64,000 bases of DNA from Nostoc paludosum FACHB-159 (GTDB lineage Bacteria; Cyanobacteriota; Cyanobacteriia; Cyanobacteriales; Nostocaceae), in contig NZ_JACJTU010000021.1 of NCBI RefSeq assembly GCF_014698835.1, positions 86,608 to 150,607 of the forward strand, written 5' to 3'. The notes beneath the pieces were generated by a model. It had not been told where the DNA came from and made no database searches. It worked only from the letters and a program-made list of their open reading frames with translations. The position numbers were made by a program, and so were the translations under genes. The number at the start of each line of letters is the position of its first letter. The first letter of the stretch is position 1. Below are positions 17,231-26,542 of the stretch, piece by piece.

Positions 17231-18556
17231 ATGAAAAACTCTGTTTTTAGTCAAAAAATCTATTCTTTCCTACTTGCTGCTTATCGATGGTACTTACAGA
17301 CTCCTGAACGTTCTTTAAATGGGGCTTACGATGCAGCATTAAAGATCAAGGAAATAGAAGATAAACATTTTAATGGTAATAAAATAGACACTGGCTCAGC
17401 CATGTACAGTAACAGCGTCATGGATTATTTTGAGTCAGACTTAAACAAGCTATTAAAAACTGCCAAAATGCGCCTAACAGAGTTTAGAGCAAGCCGCTGG
17501 TTTCTCAATGAAGAAAATCACAAAGCTGCTGATAAAGCAGGCATAGAATTCCTCAGTCCTTCTTTCGTTTTAGAAAGGCTCAATTTTATCGATGGAGTCA
17601 TATCTAAATACACAACAATTCCCGAACCAATATCTTCTCAAGTTGTATTAGTAAAACCTCTAACTCCACCAGTTGACTCAGCAATTACTCCAGCGTTACC
17701 GCCGAAGATATCAACTAAAGATGTGGAGAATAAATCGGATAAAAAACCAAAGGGCAAAACTGATACAATGGGTGTTTTACCCCGTTCAATTTTAAGTACT
17801 ATCAGTCGTTTGCAAGTTGAATTAGACCCTAATTCTGAAGAAGAAGTAATTCAAAGTTTCCGTCAAGCTCAAAGAAGAACAATAATATCTATCAGATTTA
17901 TTTTGCTCTTAATTATAGTACCACTTTTAACGCATCAAATAGCAAAAGCTTTTGTAGTAGGCCCAGCTGTTGATAGATTGAGAACTACTGAACAAGCCCA
18001 GGTATTCCTGAATTATGAGATGGAAGAAGAAGCCTTGGGAGAACTACAAAGATTTGAAGAAAGAATCAAGTTTGAAAATCTAATTAGTAATGCACCTCAA
18101 TTGTCGCCTGAGCATATAGAAATAGAGCTAAAAGATAAGGCTACAGAGATTGCTGAAGAATTTCGCCGAGAAAGCTCTAATGCGATCAAAAATGTTTTTG
18201 CTGATATGTTTTCTGTGGTTGCTTTTATCTGGCTGATGGTAACGAGCAAGTCTTCTATTGCTGTGCTGAAAGATTTCTTCGATCATATTGTTTATGGACT
18301 TAGTGACAGTGCTAAGGCATTTATTATCATTTTGTTTACCGATATATTTGTCGGTTTCCACTCTCCCCACGGCTGGGAAGTGCTTTTAGAAGGTGTATCC
18401 CGCCATTGGGGATTACCTGCAAATCGAGATTTTATCTTCTTATTTATTGCCACATTCCCGGTGATTTTAGATACGATTTTCAAATACTGGATATTCCGAT
18501 ATTTAAACCGGATATCGCCTTCAGCGGTGGCTACTTACCGGAATATGAATGAATAG
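17231..18556 (+). CDS. pxcA: Proton extrusion protein PxcA (CemA family)
   Basis: 441 residues from the ATG at 17231; an in-frame TTG at 17222 would add three. The N-terminal half is hydrophilic and variable. The C-terminal half holds the CemA/PxcA core: IRFILLLIIVPLLTHQIAKA as first membrane span, then DFFDHIVYGLSDSAKAFIII, FTDIFVGFHSPHGWEVLLEG and FATFPVILDTIFKYWIFRYL, ending NRISPSAVATYRNMNE. PxcA is needed for light-dependent proton extrusion in cyanobacteria, and CemA is its chloroplast envelope homologue. It acts in the cytoplasmic membrane. It diverges from the P-loop gene upstream. Confidence 0.93.
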   Translation: MKNSVFSQKIYSFLLAAYRWYLQTPERSLNGAYDAALKIKEIEDKHFNGNKIDTGSAMYSNSVMDYFESDLNKLLKTAKMRLTEFRASRWFLNEENHKAADKAGIEFLSPSFVLERLNFIDGVISKYTTIPEPISSQVVLVKPLTPPVDSAITPALPPKISTKDVENKSDKKPKGKTDTMGVLPRSILSTISRLQVELDPNSEEEVIQSFRQAQRRTIISIRFILLLIIVPLLTHQIAKAFVVGPAVDRLRTTEQAQVFLNYEMEEEALGELQRFEERIKFENLISNAPQLSPEHIEIELKDKATEIAEEFRRESSNAIKNVFADMFSVVAFIWLMVTSKSSIAVLKDFFDHIVYGLSDSAKAFIIILFTDIFVGFHSPHGWEVLLEGVSRHWGLPANRDFIFLFIATFPVILDTIFKYWIFRYLNRISPSAVATYRNMNE

Positions 18557-18559
18557 GTA

Positions 18560-18605
18560 ATGGGCATGGGGCATTGGGCATTGGGCATGGGGCATTGGGC
18601 ATTGG
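18560..18605. repeat. GGCATTG/GGCATGG heptamer tract
   Basis: Seven or so iterations of GGGCATGGGGCATTGGGCATT directly after the pxcA stop codon. Typical cyanobacterial STRR. Confidence 0.7.
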
Positions 18606-18761
18606 TTAATTTGCTGAATAGGAACTTTCGCAAGCTATCAAAACTAATGGTTTATGCGATTAAGCTTGATGGCTTATAATCCTGAATTTTTAAATGCTAT
18701 TGTTAGCAAATCCGTGGTCATACTTCACATAGCCCGATTTTTTCCCATCGAAGTAGATGTA

Positions 18762-18784
18762 GAGACGTTGCATTGCAATGTCTC
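18762..18784. repeat. Near-perfect 23-bp palindrome
   Basis: GAGACGTTGCA faces TTGCAATGTCTC with one mismatch. It is related in sequence and design to the 24-bp units inside the gene at 14819-17143. Confidence 0.55.
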
Positions 18785-18829
18785 CAAGAATGACATTTTT
18801 AATTGAATTGATTAAACATTTGCATTTTC

Positions 18830-20113
18830 ATGAAAAAAATATTTGCTGAATTAGGAAAGTTTCACAACTTTATCGCTATCAGCGTACTTGTAGTTCTGTC
18901 AATTTCTTTGTTGAGGATGCAATCTTTGGCAAATCCAGAACTCAGTCCGCCAGAATGTCGAGTGAAAAAGTGGGATATACCAATGCCGTTGACTAGTGAA
19001 AAACAAAATGCACCTGTACAACAGGCAAAACCAGTATTAATTCAAAGAACACCAGTTACTTGTTGTGAAGATGATGCTTCTTGTGTAGATGAAGTTCTGT
19101 ATGGAAAAGTATCAGATAAAAAAGCATTATTAACAGCTATCGATCGCAGTTTACAATACCTACAAACTCAAGCAGCTGCAAGTGCTTACCAAAACTATCA
19201 AGTGAGTGGAATTAGTCGCGATCGCGTACTCAAAAGTTTACAAAGATTCCGCGAAATTCTCTTAAAAACAAATTCTCCAACGGAGTTACATCAAGCCATA
19301 GAAAGAGAATTTATTTATTATCAATCAGTTGGAAAAGATAACAAAGGTGCTGTTTTATTCACCGCCTATTACGAACCACTTTACGCCGCTAGTCGCGTCC
19401 CCACAGCAGAATATCGCTATCCTGTTTATCGATTACCTCCTGATATCAACTCCTGGCCTAAACCTCATCCTACACGTTTACAATTAGAAGGAGCAGATGG
19501 CTTACAAGGTGCAAAGGGTAAATTGCGAGGTTTAGAATTATTTTGGTTCCGCGATCGCCTCGAACCATATATGGTTCAAATTCAAGGTTCAGCTAAACTT
19601 CAACTCACTGATGGAACTCAAACAAGCATAGGTTATGCAGGTAATACTGGTTATAATTACAAAAGCGTTGGTCGAGAATTAGCGAATGATGGCAAATTAC
19701 CATTAGAAGGTATGACTATGCCAATTATTCTCGATTATTTCCAAAAACATCCCCAAGAATTAAATATTTATATTCCCCGCGATCGCAGCTTTGTTTTTTT
19801 TCAAGAAAATCACGGCGAACCAGCCCAAGGTTCCATCAATGTACCACTAACAGCAGAGCGTTCTATTGCTACAGATAAATCCCTCATGCCCCCTGGTGCT
19901 TTAGCATTAATTCGTGCTTCTATTCCCTTTGTTAATTCTACCGGAAGCATGGAAGAACGGATTATTAGCCGCTATGTTCTCGACCAAGATACCGGAGGCG
20001 CAATTAAAGGTGCAGGTAGAGTCGATTATTTTTTAGGTACTGGTAAAATCCCAGGCGATCGTGCTGGCGTCACAGTTAGTAATGGGCAATTATTTTATCT
20101 ATTACTAAAGTAG
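18830..20113 (+). CDS. mltA: Membrane-bound lytic murein transglycosylase A
   Basis: 427 residues. An N-terminal hydrophobic segment (FIAISVLVVLSISLLRMQSL then ANP) acts as signal peptide or anchor. The middle has the MltA barrel (LFTAYYEPLYAAS, then ELFWFRDRLEPYMVQIQGSA). The C-terminal 3D domain ends with RYVLDQDTGGAIKGAGRVDY and FLGTG, keeping the conserved aspartates including the presumed catalytic one. The enzyme cleaves peptidoglycan glycan chains with formation of 1,6-anhydromuramate. A Cys pair (TCCEDDASC) after the signal region is unusual. No lipobox is evident. Confidence 0.92.
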   Translation: MKKIFAELGKFHNFIAISVLVVLSISLLRMQSLANPELSPPECRVKKWDIPMPLTSEKQNAPVQQAKPVLIQRTPVTCCEDDASCVDEVLYGKVSDKKALLTAIDRSLQYLQTQAAASAYQNYQVSGISRDRVLKSLQRFREILLKTNSPTELHQAIEREFIYYQSVGKDNKGAVLFTAYYEPLYAASRVPTAEYRYPVYRLPPDINSWPKPHPTRLQLEGADGLQGAKGKLRGLELFWFRDRLEPYMVQIQGSAKLQLTDGTQTSIGYAGNTGYNYKSVGRELANDGKLPLEGMTMPIILDYFQKHPQELNIYIPRDRSFVFFQENHGEPAQGSINVPLTAERSIATDKSLMPPGALALIRASIPFVNSTGSMEERIISRYVLDQDTGGAIKGAGRVDYFLGTGKIPGDRAGVTVSNGQLFYLLLK

Positions 20114-20379
20114 AATTCAGAATTTAAAACTCATGTTTCTAGTTTATCTATTATCTTGTTACTATTACTAATAGTAATAAATTTTCTACATCAATTATAT
20201 TTACAAAATACACAGTATTTCAAGGAAACTTAAGTACGCAATCTAACTTTCAACCCTTGGTAGAAAGCCGATTTTATTTCTGAATTATATTTCAATACGG
20301 TTCAGTTAAGACTAAAACCTTTTGCCAAAGTCAATTTTTTTAACGAACCACAGAGGCGCAGAGGACACAGAGAGAACAA

Positions 20380-20508
20380 AGAAATGCGGCGTTGCATAAA
20401 TGCGGGATGAATTAAGATTTTTGACGAAGGCTAAAGGTAGATTCTTTGCGCCTTTGCGCCTTTGCGTGAGGTAAAAATCATCCCTAGATTCAGCAATGCC
20501 AGAAATGC
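20380..20508. mobile_element. MITE-like element A1 with 8-bp target duplication
   Basis: Element 20388-20500 (113 bp) begins GGCGTTGCATAAATGCGGGA and ends TCATCCC...CAGCAATGCC, i.e. imperfect terminal inverted repeats of about 30 bp starting GGC(G/A)TTGC. It is flanked by AGAAATGC at 20380-20387 and again at 20501-20508. The core carries TTTGCGCCTTTGCGCCTTTG, shared with element A2 at 60129-60239. No coding capacity. Confidence 0.75.
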
Positions 20509-20538
20509 TTAACTGAACTGTATTGAATTATATTTAAA

Positions 20539-20566
20539 GTAGGGTAGCACAGCTGTGCTACCCTAC
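20539..20566. repeat. Perfect 28-bp palindrome, family P copy 1
   Basis: GTAGGGTAGCACAG is followed at once by its exact complement CTGTGCTACCCTAC with no spacer. Related near-palindromes occur at 40881-40909 and 47987-48014. Confidence 0.8.
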
Positions 20567-20661
20567 AAATTATCTGTACTTCAGATACATAAACTATTGA
20601 TTTGGAATCAAAGAAATGTCTGGGTATGGTAATTAAGAATTAGAAATTGCCCAAAGCAGCA

Positions 20662-20895
20662 TTAACCTTCTAAATCTAGCTCAACATCATCATCATCATG
20701 ATCGTAAGGAATATCATCTAGATCTATCATTTCTGATATTTCTTCTATTTCACCTAAATAATCAGATTCTTGATGTTCGCGTTCTATGAGACGACCACTT
20801 GACTTTAGCCATTCCAAAAGAATAAATTCATTACTTGTGCGAATGACAGGCGCTCGCTGATTACGAGGTTCTTCACGCAAAGGGCTTGTAGGCAT
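20662..20895 (-). CDS. DUF3134-type small acidic cyanobacterial protein
   Basis: 77 residues. The N-terminus (SPLREEPRNQRAPVI) and the segment FILLEWLKSSGRLIERE match what I recall of DUF3134, a short cyanobacterial family. The last 25 residues are very acidic (DDIPYDHDDDDVELDLEG). It is soluble, without signal peptide or membrane segment. Function unknown. The start ATG at 20895 follows a short T-rich leader, and upstream DNA contains a TATACT -10-like hexamer. Assignment to DUF3134 is from memory of the family pattern. Confidence 0.65.
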   Translation of the reverse strand: MPTSPLREEPRNQRAPVIRTSNEFILLEWLKSSGRLIEREHQESDYLGEIEEISEMIDLDDIPYDHDDDDVELDLEG

Positions 20896-21930
20896 AAAAA
20901 AAACTCACTATCGATATAAGTTCAAGTACTATCAGTATACTATTTGGATTTTTGACACAGTTTACTGTCGGTTATGGAAATTTATGACAGTAATATAACG
21001 TGAGTTCGACGAAGCTCTCCCTGCCTTTAACTTTAGTTCAAGTTTATCTGCGAGTCCAAGAAGGACGATTTTGCGTAGTAAAACCTCTTAGAGGTTTTTT
21101 GATTGAGTAAACAGGGCAGACAATATATGAGCCATCGAATTCACATTAATATATGAGTTTCTTAGAGGTATTCCAGTACAGTTTCCTCCGCTAAAAATTT
21201 TCATTTTCGGAATCCTCGAAGGTAAATTTTTCAAATCGATTCCTGAAATAAAATACCTCCAGAATCAAACTGTGTAGAGATTTAGATTCGGAGAGGTCTC
21301 TATTATATAGTCACTAACATGACCGAAAATATTTCTCAAGTTAACTTAATTATAACATAGTTGGCAGTTTAACTTTTTTAACTATTGTGACCGACAGCTA
21401 TTTAGTCATCAAGAACAGGATGATTGTATTTAATTGCTACTTTGAATTAATTAAGTACTCTGCACTTAAGTTATTATTTTTACTCAGTAATATGAGAAAT
21501 AAAGGTTAAGGGAATTCTAGAAATTAGACGATGCAATTTTGAGAGTGAAAATGATGATTCAGATGCTTTGTCTGCTTCCAGAACTGACACAGGCGTGAGA
21601 TATTTTTAGTTGAAAGTCTCTAAATAGTGATAGCGATCGCACGATCTCATAAATCTCATAAACTAATGTGGGCACTGGTTTTGGTTAGCTCAAGTACTTA
21701 CTTTCAGCTTTTATTCAGTGCCCAACACTAGATGGTATCATGCAAAAACTCTAAGGGTGAACAATTCTACGGCATTTGTGATCTTGATACACTAAGCTAT
21801 CTCAAGACTGCTTTTTTCACACCTTCTTTAGAGGTTTTAATACTAAATTGTGTTCGACCAGAATATTCTTACTCCTTCCTCTTAGTCAGATTTACTATCT
21901 TTGAATCCAACTTAGTATAAACTCCTCAAA
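20896..21930. other. Gene-poor interval of about 1 kb
   Basis: No convincing protein gene was found. It holds a terminator-like hairpin at 21080-21100, crossed inverted repeats at 21163-21282 (GAGGTATT with AATACCTC, ACAGTTT with AAACTGT), and AT-rich DNA. A 62-codon open frame at 21732-21920 lacks support. Confidence 0.5.
21080..21100 (+). terminator. Intrinsic terminator-like hairpin, owner unknown
   Basis: AAAACCTCT and AGAGGTTTT form a stem with a minimal loop, followed by further T residues (GGTTTTTTG). No upstream plus-strand protein gene exists, so it may end a small RNA from the 20930-21080 interval. Confidence 0.5.
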
Positions 21931-24900
21931 TTATTGAACAAGACTAAAATTAGCTTGCACAATAATATCGTTAAAATCTCTGTCACCACCATTTTCTAGA
22001 TCTTCAAAGCCAAAGATGTTGTTCCCCAACAGACGAATATGATCAACCCTGTCAGCGTTAGCGCCTAAGAATGAGAAGTAAACTTGTGGATCGTTATTAG
22101 AATTGTTATCTAAAATGGCATCTGGTCTGCCATCGATAATGATAAATGGTGCAAAGATAGAACCAGGCTCGAAAGTGCCGGTATAACTTGCCGTACCTTG
22201 GTTGTTCACAGTAAGATCAATTCCTGCAACCCGCTGACGCACAGCAGCTTGGGCATAACCAGCTTGTCCAACGAGAATATCTACCGTACCATCACCATTG
22301 GTATCAATACCACCATTTTCATCAGCTACTTTATAGAATCCCACAAAATTATTGAACGCAGCTTCTCGGTTGATAACAAAATTAGCTGTTACCTGTTGTT
22401 CAATATCTCTGAAGTCAATTAATTCTTTTTGCGGCTGACCTTGTAAACTTTTACCTAAAGGTATTGGATTATTTGTAGGCTGAATTGTTACTACTAAATT
22501 CTGAAAATCATTAGTGCTATTACCAGAACCATCTTTCCAAGCTAAGGAAAATGCATTGTTGTCTAAACTTTTAATCTGCTGGTTTGATGAGTCAGAAAAC
22601 AATACATCACTGATTGGTGTGATATTACTTAGCACATTTTCAGTTGTACTGTTTTTGACTAAATAAAATCTCAGGTTTGTATCAGATGAAAATTCTAATA
22701 CACTCTCAACAAGGCTGTTGCTGAACCCATTGGGTGGATTTGCAATAGCTGAGAAAATCACCTGTCCTCGTTCTAGAGCTTGGCGAGCGTAACCTGCTTC
22801 GCCTGGAGCAATACCATCAATACTGCCCGTAGCATCATCAACAGCATACACACCCAACTCATTCACCAGTGTAGAATTGCTGGCTGTGATAGCAACTTCG
22901 AGTGTTACTTGACCATTGCCACTTTTGATATTAAAGACATCATTACCACTGTTTGTCAGTTGTGGAAGCTGTGGCTGTGGCTGTGGTTCTGCTTCTGGTT
23001 CTGCTTCTGGTTCTGGTTCAGGCTGTGGTTCTGGTTCTGGCTGTGGTTCTGGTTCGGGCTGTGGAGTACCAAAGACGACATAACTTTGCCCAGCACCAGA
23101 GGAAGCGCCAGTTGCACCGATAATTAAATCATCAGCACCATCATCATTGACATCACCAGCAGCACTAACTGAAATACCTGAAGAATCATTAGCATTAATG
23201 CCATTGATGGCAAAGCCGTTGCTGGGGTCAAGGTTGGAGAGGTCGAGTTGGGCACTAAAGCCGTTACTGCTACCGAAGACGACATAGCTTTGTCCAGCAA
23301 TGGAAGAGGCGAAAGGTGCGCCGATAATTAGGTCATCGATACCGTCGTCGTTGACATCCCCAGCACCACTAACTGAGTAACCTGAAACATCATTGCTGTT
23401 AATACCGTTGATGACAAAACCATTGCTGCCATCAAGAGTCGAGAGGTCAAGACTGGCACTAAAGCTGTTGCCGCCAAACAGCACATAGCTGCTTCCTGCA
23501 CCAGAAGCGGCGTTGTATGCACCAATAATAATGTCGTTGATGCCGTCATCGTTGATATCCCCAGCATTGCTGACTGAAGCGCCAAAGAAATCGCTGGCAT
23601 TGCCATTAATCACAAAGCCGTTGCTGCCATTGAGAGTCGAGAGGTCAAGGCTGGCACTGAAGTTGTTAGTGCTGCCAAACACCACATAGCTCTTGGCGTT
23701 ACCAGATGCACCAATAATGATGTCGTCGATGTTGTCGCCATTGATGTCCCCAGCACTACTGACTGAGTTCCCAAAAGAGTCATTGGCATTACCGTTAATG
23801 GTAAAACCATTGCTGCCGTCAAGAGTCGAGAGGTCAAGACTGGGATTGAAGCCATCACTGCTACCAAACACCACGTAGGTCTGTCCGGCTCCAGATGCTG
23901 CACCTGAAGCGCCAATAATTAAATCGTCGATGCCATCATTGTTGATGTCTCCAGCACTACTGACTGAGTTACCTGAGGAGTCTGAGAAGCCATCGGAGTT
24001 GGTGGCATTAATACCATTGATGACAAAGCCATTGCTGCCGTTGAGATTAGAAACATCGAGGCTGGAACTAAAGTCACTACTGCTACCAAATACCACGTAG
24101 CTTTGTCCGGCTCCTGAGGCTGCACCCGAAGCGCCAATAATTAAGTCGTCGATGCCGTCATCGTTGATGTCTCCGGCATTGCTGACTGAGCCGCCAAAAG
24201 ATTGATTCGCACCACCGTTGATGGCAAAACCGTTGCTGCCGTCGAGAGTCGAGGGGTCAAGGTTGGCACTAAAATCGCTAGTGCTACCAAATACTACATA
24301 ACTTTGCCCTGCTCCTGGTGCGCCAATTATTATGTCGGCGATGCCGTCAGCGTTGATGTCTCCAGCATTGCTGACTGATGTGCCAAATGAGTCATTAGCA
24401 TTTATGCCGTTGATGGCAAACCCGTTGCTGCCGTTGAGAGTCGAGAGGTTAAATATGACTTGTGGCTGTGGTTCTGGTTCGGGCTGTGGAGTACCAAAGA
24501 CGACATAACTTTGCCCAGCACCAGAGGAAGCGCCAGTTGCACCGATAATTAAATCATCAGCACCATCATCATTGACATCACCAGCAGCACTAACTGAAAT
24601 ACCTGAAGAATCATTAGCATTAATGCCATTGATGGCAAAGCCGTTGCTGGGGTCAAGGTTGGAGAGGTCGAGTTGGGCACTAAAGCCGTTACTGCTACCA
24701 AACACCACATAACTTTGTCCAGCAATGGCAGAGGCGAAAGGTGCGCCAATTAATATGTCATCGATGCCATCGTCGTTGACATCCCCAGCACCACTAACTG
24801 AGTAACCTGAAACATCATTGCTGTTAATACCGTTGATGACAAAACCATTGCTGCCATCAAGAGTCGAGAGGTCAAAACTGGCATTAAAGCTGTTGCCGCC

Positions 24901-25890
24901 AAACAGCACATAGCTGCTTCCTGCACCAGAAGCGGCGTTGTATGCACCAATAATAATGTCGTTGATGCCGTCATCGTTGATATCCCCAGCATTGCTGACT
25001 GAAGCGCCAAAGAAATCGCTGGCATTGCCATTAATCACAAAGCCGTTGCTGCCATTGAGAGTCGAGAGGTCAAGGCTGGCACTGAAGTTGTTAGTGCTGC
25101 CAAACACCACATAGCTCTTGGCGTTACCAGATGCACCAATAATGATGTCGTCGATGTTGTCGCCATTGATGTCCCCAGCACTACTGACTGAGTTCCCAAA
25201 AGAGTCATTGGCATTACCGTTAATGGTAAAACCATTGCTGCCGTCAAGAGTCGAGAGGTCAAGACTGGGATTGAAGCCATCACTGCTACCAAACACCACG
25301 TAGGTCTGTCCGGCTCCAGATGCTGCACCTGAAGCGCCAATAATTAAATCGTCGATGCCATCATTGTTGATGTCTCCAGCACTACTGACTGAGTTACCTG
25401 AGGAGTCTGAGAAGCCATCGGAGTTGGTGGCATTAATACCATTGATGACAAAGCCATTGCTGCCGTTGAGATTAGAAACATCGAGGCTGGAACTAAAGCC
25501 ACTACTGCTACCAAATACCACGTAGCTTTGTCCGGCTCCTGAGGCTGCACCCGAAGCGCCAATAATTAAGTCGTCGATGCCGTCATCGTTGATGTCTCCG
25601 GCATTGCTGACTGAGCCGCCAAAAGATTGATTCGCACCACCGTTGATGGCAAAACCGTTGCTGCCGTCGAGAGTCGAGGGGTCGAGGTTGGCACTAAAAT
25701 CGCTAGTGCTACCAAATACTACATAACTTTGCCCTGCTCCTGGTGCGCCAATTATTATGTCGGCGATGCCGTCAGCGTTTACGTCTCCGGCACTGCTGAC
25801 TGAGTTGCCTGAGGAGTCTGTGCCACTGCCGTTGAGGCTAAAGCCGTTGCTGCCGTTAAGCTCCGAGAGGTTGGATAATGGATCAGCCAT
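21931..25890 (-). CDS. Giant FG-GAP (integrin-alpha-like) propeller protein with C-terminal DUF4114
   Basis: 1319 residues. Two blocks of seven FG-GAP repeats, each with a Ca-binding loop of the DxNxDGxxD type (e.g. GDINDDGIDDLIIGA), form two complete seven-bladed propellers of about 475 residues. Each block ends SYVVFGTPQPEPEPQ, and a Pro-Glu linker of about 35 residues follows the second. The last 330 residues include a PEP/DUF4114-like module ending FGFEDLENGGDRDFNDIIV. There is no Sec signal peptide; the start MADPLSNL suggests type I secretion or another route. The propellers are near-identical at DNA level over about 1.3 kb, so duplication is recent. Probably an extracellular adhesin or surface-matrix protein. 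Confidence 0.85.
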   Translation of the reverse strand: MADPLSNLSELNGSNGFSLNGSGTDSSGNSVSSAGDVNADGIADIIIGAPGAGQSYVVFGSTSDFSANLDPSTLDGSNGFAINGGANQSFGGSVSNAGDINDDGIDDLIIGASGAASGAGQSYVVFGSSSGFSSSLDVSNLNGSNGFVINGINATNSDGFSDSSGNSVSSAGDINNDGIDDLIIGASGAASGAGQTYVVFGSSDGFNPSLDLSTLDGSNGFTINGNANDSFGNSVSSAGDINGDNIDDIIIGASGNAKSYVVFGSTNNFSASLDLSTLNGSNGFVINGNASDFFGASVSNAGDINDDGINDIIIGAYNAASGAGSSYVLFGGNSFNASFDLSTLDGSNGFVINGINSNDVSGYSVSGAGDVNDDGIDDILIGAPFASAIAGQSYVVFGSSNGFSAQLDLSNLDPSNGFAINGINANDSSGISVSAAGDVNDDGADDLIIGATGASSGAGQSYVVFGTPQPEPEPQPQVIFNLSTLNGSNGFAINGINANDSFGTSVSNAGDINADGIADIIIGAPGAGQSYVVFGSTSDFSANLDPSTLDGSNGFAINGGANQSFGGSVSNAGDINDDGIDDLIIGASGAASGAGQSYVVFGSSSDFSSSLDVSNLNGSNGFVINGINATNSDGFSDSSGNSVSSAGDINNDGIDDLIIGASGAASGAGQTYVVFGSSDGFNPSLDLSTLDGSNGFTINGNANDSFGNSVSSAGDINGDNIDDIIIGASGNAKSYVVFGSTNNFSASLDLSTLNGSNGFVINGNASDFFGASVSNAGDINDDGINDIIIGAYNAASGAGSSYVLFGGNSFSASLDLSTLDGSNGFVINGINSNDVSGYSVSGAGDVNDDGIDDLIIGAPFASSIAGQSYVVFGSSNGFSAQLDLSNLDPSNGFAINGINANDSSGISVSAAGDVNDDGADDLIIGATGASSGAGQSYVVFGTPQPEPEPQPEPEPQPEPEPEAEPEAEPQPQPQLPQLTNSGNDVFNIKSGNGQVTLEVAITASNSTLVNELGVYAVDDATGSIDGIAPGEAGYARQALERGQVIFSAIANPPNGFSNSLVESVLEFSSDTNLRFYLVKNSTTENVLSNITPISDVLFSDSSNQQIKSLDNNAFSLAWKDGSGNSTNDFQNLVVTIQPTNNPIPLGKSLQGQPQKELIDFRDIEQQVTANFVINREAAFNNFVGFYKVADENGGIDTNGDGTVDILVGQAGYAQAAVRQRVAGIDLTVNNQGTASYTGTFEPGSIFAPFIIIDGRPDAILDNNSNNDPQVYFSFLGANADRVDHIRLLGNNIFGFEDLENGGDRDFNDIIVQANFSLVQ
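23041..25890. repeat. Tandem duplication, period 1425 bp
   Basis: Sequence from about 23041-24345 recurs at 24466-25770 with an exact offset of 1425 bp and very few differences. The last 120 bp of each copy (24345-24465 and 25770-25890) has diverged. The period is 475 codons, so the reading frame is preserved. Confidence 0.92.
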
Positions 25891-26289
25891 GATTTTATTG
25901 TATGTTTGTTGTTAGCAATGGAATATATTTAGAACTTTTAAACAAGTAACGTTAGTATTTGTTAAAAGTTAGGTTAAGTAAATCAAATTAAAAATTATTG
26001 TATTTTTATGATATGGGTTGGCAGATTATTTTTTTGCAGTTATTTAAAGGAGTTAATATCTTTTCAATTTTGAGATTACGAGTTCCATGAAAAAGAGCGT
26101 TGTTAATGAAGTTGCTAGATTAAATCAAACATAAAATCAAGTTTCAGCAAGTAAGAAAAATACTATTAGTTAGTTGATTTACAACACTATTGCTAAAAGC
26201 TAATATAATGATTTTATTTATACTTAGTTAATATTTATCTAAATCATAAACATCAAGATTGACGAATACGAATAATCGCCCAAATAAAA

Positions 26290-26317
26290 CTTCAGAATTA
26301 TAAATATAATCCTGAAG
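26290..26317 (-). terminator. Possible terminator of the PstS-like gene
   Basis: CTTCAG...ATTAT pairs with ATAAT...CTGAAG with one mismatch around AAAT. Read on the minus strand, the stem is followed by TTTTATTTG. It lies 225 bp after the PstS-like stop codon. Confidence 0.4.
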
Positions 26318-26364
26318 CATAATTCTCATATCCTTACCAGAATTTTTTAGTAAACCTAGAAAAA

Positions 26365-26467
26365 GGTGTTACTGATTCAGAGTATGAATTTTGCTTTGCA
26401 CCAAAAGGCAACAACAAAGTTTTCCAGCTTTGGAGTTTGAAATTTCATACTTCAATTCAGCAACACT
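26365..26467. mobile_element. MITE-like element A3, degenerate copy
   Basis: Left end GGTGTTACTGATTCAGAGTA and right end (reverse complement) AGTGTTGCTGAATTGAAGTA share the terminal pattern of elements A1 and A2. No 8-bp target duplication survives and the central TTTGCGCC block is missing. Confidence 0.45.
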
Positions 26468-26542
26468 GCTAACGATAGTTAAGATGTGCCAACTAAATTA
26501 ATAGTTGAGTTTTCGGATAGGTTACTAGGTTGATTTCCAAAC

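Larger units (their letters stand above)
25891..26542. other. AT-rich intergenic region with degenerate MITE
   Basis: No gene seen. It contains a hairpin at 26290-26317 and a MITE-like element at 26365-26467, annotated separately. Confidence 0.5.

Noticed and set aside
21732..21920. 62-codon plus-strand frame
   Set aside because: No ribosome site, unusual composition and no recognisable pattern; probably chance in AT-rich DNA.
23328..25562. Several frames of 60-100 codons in other phases within the FG-GAP gene
   Set aside because: Paired identical shadows at 1425-bp spacing, explained by the duplicated FG-GAP coding sequence.
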